DNA from: an uncultured Clostridia bacterium
GTDB lineage: Bacteria > Bacillota > Clostridia > Oscillospirales > Ruminococcaceae
DNA length: 9,921 nt
Assembly (NCBI GenBank): GCA_946183095.1
Contig: CAMHBE010000052.1
Location: 1 to 9,921 of the forward strand
Direction: 5' to 3'
Position 1 is the stretch's first letter. The number at the start of each line of letters is the position of its first letter. Positions 7,117-9,921 of this stretch are shown piece by piece. Both the position numbers and the translations under genes were made by a program. The notes under the pieces were generated by a model. That model was given only the letters and a program-made list of their open reading frames with translations. It was not told the DNA's origin and searched no databases.

Positions 7117-7545
7117 TTAGAATTCAAATACTTCGGGCTTCTGAGCAGCATTCTTGTGCTCTGCGCCTGCATACAGACGAAGTCTTGTGAGAGCCTTGCG
7201 TCCGAGAGTTGTGTTGGGGAGCATACCGTTTACTGCGAGCTCCATAGCCTTTTCGGGTCTTGTAGCCATCAGCTTGGAGTACTGAATGGATCTGAGGTGG
7301 CCGATATAGCCGGTGTGCCATCTGTAGTATTTTTTCTGAAGCTTGTTACCTGTTAAAACAGCCTTAGCGCAGTTGATGATTATTACATGATCGCCGCAGT
7401 CGCAATGAGGTGCGTAGGTAGGCTTATTTTTACCTCTGAGCATTGTTGCTGCCTGAGCTGCAACACGACCGAGGGGCTTACCTGCTGCGTCGAGAATATA
7501 CCACTTACGCTCTACATTTTCTGCCTTGGGCATATAAGTTGACAT
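7117..7545 (-). CDS. rplM: 50S ribosomal protein L13 (uL13)
   Basis: The 142 residues match uL13, an early-assembling protein of the large subunit. Diagnostic segments are the N-terminal WYILDAAGKPLGRVAAQAA, LRGKNKPTYAPHCDCGDHVIIIN, then YYRWHTGYIGHLRS and the NGMLPNTTLGRKALTRLRLYAG block near the C-terminus. I chose the ATG at 7545 because AGGAGGG (7553-7559) stands 7 nt upstream. A longer frame from a TTG at 7575 would run through this ribosome binding site and most of the leader. It is the first gene of the rplM-rpsI operon. The leader is only about 30 nt, so there is no room for a large leader RNA structure. Confidence 0.98.
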   Translation of the reverse strand: MSTYMPKAENVERKWYILDAAGKPLGRVAAQAATMLRGKNKPTYAPHCDCGDHVIIINCAKAVLTGNKLQKKYYRWHTGYIGHLRSIQYSKLMATRPEKAMELAVNGMLPNTTLGRKALTRLRLYAGAEHKNAAQKPEVFEF

Positions 7546-7580
7546 ATTTATTCCCTCCTGATTTTTTGTGAACAAGTGAT

Positions 7581-7609
7581 ATTATAGCGGGTTTGTGGGG
7601 ATTTGTCAA
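7581..7609 (-). promoter_or_regulatory. Consensus sigma-A promoter of rplM-rpsI
   Basis: On the minus strand, TTGACA (7609-7604) and TATAAT (7586-7581) are both perfect and are separated by 17 bp, the ideal spacing. Upstream of the -35 box lies AT-rich sequence (about 7611-7640), including the palindrome ATATTTT-C-AAAATAT (7622-7636), which may act as an UP element. Transcription should start near 7574, about 30 nt before the ATG. Strength on this scale fits a ribosomal operon. Confidence 0.95.
7595..7609 (+). repeat. 15-bp direct repeat, copy 1 (in the rplM promoter)
   Basis: GTGGGGATTTGTCAA here matches 8125-8139 exactly. Read on minus it is TTGACAAATCCCCAC, so it contains the rplM -35 box and nine further identical bases. 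Confidence 0.85.
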
Positions 7610-7730
7610 TAGGTTTTTGAGATATTTTCAAAATATATCCGCTATTCTCTTTATTTTTCTGCATTTCTCTCGTTTTCTCTCGATTTCTTACATGGCGTTT
7701 TGCTTTTTTGCATTTTGCGGCGGTAGAGCA

Positions 7731-7767
7731 GGTTTCGCCCGTGGTAAGGCGGTGCGCCGCCGAAACC
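7731..7767. repeat. Inverted repeat with nested GC hairpin
   Basis: GGTTTCG (7731-7737) pairs with CGAAACC (7761-7767). Inside, GGCGG (7748-7752) can pair with CCGCC (7757-7761) over a 4-nt loop. The two stems share base 7761, so they are not fully compatible. Confidence 0.6.
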
Positions 7768-7783
7768 GCGGTGCGGCGGGCGA

Positions 7784-7815
7784 GTTACTTTCCGTCAGCA
7801 GCGACGGAAAGTAAC
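7784..7815. repeat. Perfect 13-bp inverted repeat
   Basis: GTTACTTTCCGTC (7784-7796) pairs without mismatch with GACGGAAAGTAAC (7803-7815) over a 6-nt loop, AGCAGC. Neither strand has a T-run after the stem, so it is not a standard terminator. Confidence 0.85.
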
Positions 7816-7827
7816 CAAAGGGCGCCG

Positions 7828-7911
7828 CCGCCGAACGGCTCTCTGAGCAGCTCCGATAGGGTAGCACAGACTTTTTATGTCGGTGGGAGCTCTCAGAGAA
7901 GCCGCCGGCGG
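7828..7911. repeat. Long imperfect inverted repeat
   Basis: CCGCCG (7828-7833) pairs with CGGCGG (7906-7911). After small bulges the stem continues with GGCTCTCTGAGCAGCTCC (7837-7854) against the segment 7885-7903, with a one-base bulge on each arm. The loop of about 30 nt (7855-7884) includes GGGTAGCACAG and a T5 run. A transcript on either strand would fold into a stem of about 24 bp. Confidence 0.8.
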
Positions 7912-8123
7912 TCTGCAGCGCCTTGCTATGTTTATCATCCTGTTCGGAGGTGGGTGTCTGCGCAGGTCGCGGAACGGGTGTGCCGCAAAAATACAGACCG
8001 CTGGCAGGCATAGGCTCTACAGTTGCTCATTGCTGCTATGTTTTGGATCCGCACAGGTTTTGGTCGGGTGGAGACTTAGTAACATTCTTCTCCTTTCTTC
8101 GGCTAATTGCAGGCTACAGCAGA

Positions 8124-8214
8124 CGTGGGGATTTGTCAAGGGGGCGGCTTCAAAATTTTTTCATCCCGATAACCGAATGAAAAAAATTTGGAGTACCCTT
8201 GACAAATCCTCACG
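8124..8214. repeat. 91-nt imperfect inverted repeat (MITE- or hairpin-like element)
   Basis: The outer arms, 8124-8142 and 8196-8214, are 19 nt long with one G/T mismatch at 8128/8210. The inner arms, 8151-8164 and 8177-8190, match at 13 of 14 positions. A 12-nt loop (8165-8176) is in the centre. Each arm, read outward, begins with CCCTTGACAAATCC, so both carry a TTGACA -35 box facing away from the element. It lies 44 bp downstream of the uvrA stop and may also end or protect the uvrA mRNA. Confidence 0.8.
8125..8139 (+). repeat. 15-bp direct repeat, copy 2 (left arm of the 91-nt element)
   Basis: GTGGGGATTTGTCAA is identical to 7595-7609 in the rplM promoter. Here the minus-strand TTGACA is followed at the right distance by TAGCCT, a poor -10 box, so this copy is probably not an active promoter. 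Confidence 0.85.
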
Positions 8215-8228
8215 GGCTGCGGTATAAT
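8199..8228 (+). promoter_or_regulatory. Outward sigma-A-like promoter at the right end of the 91-nt element
   Basis: TTGACA (8199-8204) and TATAAT (8223-8228) are both perfect, with an 18-bp spacer. The -35 box lies in the right arm of the inverted repeat and the -10 box just outside it. Transcription would start near 8235 and run rightward into the 3' end of uvrA as antisense. No plus-strand gene follows. Confidence 0.7.
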
Positions 8229-8258
8229 TGCCGAGCCGAAGAGAGAGAAGAGCAGTTC

Positions 8259-9921
8259 TTATTTTTTCAGAATTTTTTTCAGATATTGTCCGGTATATGA
8301 CCCCTTTACCTTTGCGACTTCTTCCGGTGTTCCCGTTGCTACCACCGTGCCGCCTTTATCTCCGCCCTCCGGACCGAGATCTATGATATGGTCGGCGGTC
8401 TTTATCACATCGAGGTTGTGCTCTATGACGATCACCGTATTGCCGTTATCGACAAGATGCTGGAGCACCTCTATCAATTTATGGACATCCGCTGTATGCA
8501 GACCGGTCGTAGGTTCGTCGAGGATATAAGCGGTTCTGCCTGTTGCACGCCTTGCAAGCTCCGTGGCGAGTTTCACGCGCTGTGCTTCGCCGCCCGAAAG
8601 TGTCGTAGCGGGCTGCCCTATCTTCACATAGCCGAGTCCGACGTCGCACAGCGTCTGCAATTTACGGTATATTTTAGGGACGTTCTCAAAGAACTTCGCC
8701 CCGTCCTCTATCGTCATTTCGAGTACGTCGTAGATATTTTTGCCTTTGTAGCGCACTTCGAGCGTCTCGCGGTTGTAACGCTTGCCCTTGCAGACTTCGC
8801 AGGGTACATACACATCCGGCAGGAAGTGCATCTCTATTTTTATTATGCCGTCGCCCTCGCAGGCTTCGCAGCGCCCTCCCTTTACGTTGAACGAGAAGCG
8901 CGCCGTACCGTAGCCGCGCATCTTCGCGTCGTTTGTTGATGCGAACAGGTCACGGATATCCGTGAACACGCCGGTGTAGGTGGCAGGGTTGGAGCGCGGT
9001 GTCCTGCCGATTGGTGCCTGATCTATCTGTATCACCTTGTCGAGCTGTTCCGCGCCGGTTATCTTCTTGCATTTGCCGACGTGGGTGCGGGCACGGTTCA
9101 GCTTTCCTTCGAGGTAGTTGAACACTATCTCGTTGATGAGGGAGCTTTTTCCGCTGCCGGAAACTCCGGTAACACAGGTGAACACACCGAGCGGTATGTC
9201 AACGTCGATATTTTTCAGATTGTTCTCGGCGGCTCCGTACACTTTCAGGAACCTGCCGTCGAGCGGTCTTCTTGTTTTCGGGACGGGTATTTTCTTTGCA
9301 CCGGAAAGGTACTGCCCGGTAATGGACTTCTTGCAGTTCATGATATCTTCGGCAGTTCCGCAGCATACGACCTCGCCGCCGTGCGTTCCCGCGCCGGGAC
9401 CGATATCCACGATATAGTCGGCGGCTTTCATGGTGTCCTCGTCATGTTCAACAACGATGACGGTATTGCCGAGGTCGCGGAGATCTTTCAGAGTGCCGAT
9501 CAGTTTGTCATTGTCTCGCTGGTGCAGACCTATGCTCGGTTCGTCGAGAATGTACAGCACACCCATGAGCGAACTGCCGATCTGCGTCGCGAGACGTATG
9601 CGCTGGCTCTCGCCGCCCGACAGCGTTCCTGCCGCGCGGGAAAGGGTAAGATACTCAAGACCGACGCTTTTGAGGAAATTCAGGCGGGACTTTATCTCTT
9701 TCAGTATTAGTTTGCCGATGATCCTGTCACGTTCGGAAAGCTCCATATTGCACACAAAATCGTAAGCGTCGGAGATGCTCATTTTGCAGAATTCGCTGAT
9801 GTTCTTTCCTGCAACGGTCACGGCGAGGGATTCCTTTTTCAGTCGTTCGCCGCCGCACATCGGGCATTCGCAGTCGTGCATATATGACTCTATCTCGGCG
9901 CGCGCGGCATCGCTTCCCGTT
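8259..9921 (-). CDS. uvrA: Excinuclease ABC subunit A (5' end outside the window)
   Basis: UvrA is the damage-sensing ATPase of nucleotide excision repair. It scans DNA with UvrB. The visible 553 residues are the C-terminal part, with roughly the first 380-400 residues missing at the right edge. Reading from there: the second half of the first zinc module (CPMCGG, about 9866-9849), the first ABC signature [12 protein letters not shown] (near 9620), Walker [16 protein letters not shown] (near 9550), the second Walker [11 protein letters not shown] (near 9165), the second zinc finger with CEAC and CEVC 19 residues apart (about 8870-8790), the second signature [12 protein letters not shown] (near 8595), and Walker [12 protein letters not shown] (near 8525). 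All key motifs are intact. The C-terminus ends in YLKKILKK with a TAA stop. No classical terminator follows. The 91-nt inverted repeat is the nearest structure downstream. No uvrB is in the window. Confidence 0.98.
   Translation of the reverse strand, partial: TGSDAARAEIESYMHDCECPMCGGERLKKESLAVTVAGKNISEFCKMSISDAYDFVCNMELSERDRIIGKLILKEIKSRLNFLKSVGLEYLTLSRAAGTLSGGESQRIRLATQIGSSLMGVLYILDEPSIGLHQRDNDKLIGTLKDLRDLGNTVIVVEHDEDTMKAADYIVDIGPGAGTHGGEVVCCGTAEDIMNCKKSITGQYLSGAKKIPVPKTRRPLDGRFLKVYGAAENNLKNIDVDIPLGVFTCVTGVSGSGKSSLINEIVFNYLEGKLNRARTHVGKCKKITGAEQLDKVIQIDQAPIGRTPRSNPATYTGVFTDIRDLFASTNDAKMRGYGTARFSFNVKGGRCEACEGDGIIKIEMHFLPDVYVPCEVCKGKRYNRETLEVRYKGKNIYDVLEMTIEDGAKFFENVPKIYRKLQTLCDVGLGYVKIGQPATTLSGGEAQRVKLATELARRATGRTAYILDEPTTGLHTADVHKLIEVLQHLVDNGNTVIVIEHNLDVIKTADHIIDLGPEGGDKGGTVVATGTPEEVAKVKGSYTGQYLKKILKK

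Larger units (their letters stand above)
7610..8258. other. Gene-free, repeat-rich stretch between uvrA and rplM
   Basis: About 650 bp separate the rplM promoter from the uvrA stop. The part 7611-7690 is AT-rich, with the tandem TTTCTCTCG at 7664-7672 and 7674-7682. The part 7725-7990 is clearly GC-rich and holds three nested or adjacent inverted repeats. The part 8124-8214 is one long imperfect inverted repeat, followed by a promoter. Open frames of 70-115 codons cross the stretch on both strands, but they are rich in Cys, Arg, Ser and Gly, lack ribosome binding sites and overlap each other, so I call none of them. The whole looks like mobile-type or structured intergenic repeat sequence. 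Confidence 0.6.

Noticed and set aside
7877..8227. Overlapping plus-strand open frames (from 7877 and 7923) that could be read as small Cys- and Arg-rich proteins
   Set aside because: No ribosome binding site, competing frames of similar length, and sequence that runs through a long inverted repeat. Best explained as chance frames in GC-rich repeat DNA.

Overview
The window looks like the chromosome of a Gram-positive, Ruminococcus-like member of the Clostridia (Oscillospiraceae). This is a judgement from gene content and signals, not from a database match. It rests on strong AGGAGG-type ribosome binding sites, sigma-A promoters with near-perfect TTGACA/TATAAT boxes, an exported papain-like protease that ends in an NPxTG-type sorting signal, a phosphotransferase-like kinase of a family seen in gut and rumen bacteria, and the linked rplM-rpsI pair. 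Base composition is balanced across the genes. No tRNA, rRNA, CRISPR array or transposase gene is visible.

Layout. From 1 to 1251 on the plus strand runs the 3' part of a serine beta-lactamase-like hydrolase with a C-terminal membrane anchor. It converges on the rest of the window, which is all on the minus strand, and a bidirectional hairpin terminator near 1361-1402 separates the two sides. Read in transcription order (right to left), the minus strand carries: uvrA (from the right edge to 8259, 5' end missing), a 650-bp gene-free stretch packed with inverted repeats, the rplM-rpsI ribosomal operon (7545-6704) with its own consensus promoter and terminator, a 500-bp gene-free stretch, a STAS domain-kinase fusion (6197-5013), a small multi-pass membrane protein (4871-4284), and a large secreted cysteine protease (4173-1573).

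How the genes work together. rplM and rpsI are a standard co-transcribed pair for the two ribosomal subunits. uvrA is a housekeeping DNA-repair gene. The STAS-kinase, the membrane protein and the protease lie in one direction, but gaps of 110-140 bp separate them, so a shared pathway is not shown. The protease and the serine hydrolase both act at or outside the membrane and suggest surface peptide or cell-wall chemistry.

The least explained parts are the two gene-free stretches. The one between uvrA and rplM holds a GC-rich structured block (7731-7911) and a 91-nt imperfect inverted repeat (8124-8214). One arm of that repeat supplies the -35 box of an outward promoter that points into the 3' end of uvrA as antisense. 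The same 15-mer occurs in the rplM promoter. The stretch before the kinase has a good promoter, a dyad over the predicted transcription start, an 18-bp perfect palindrome and a tandem 10-mer. The STAS-kinase fusion is the most unusual protein.
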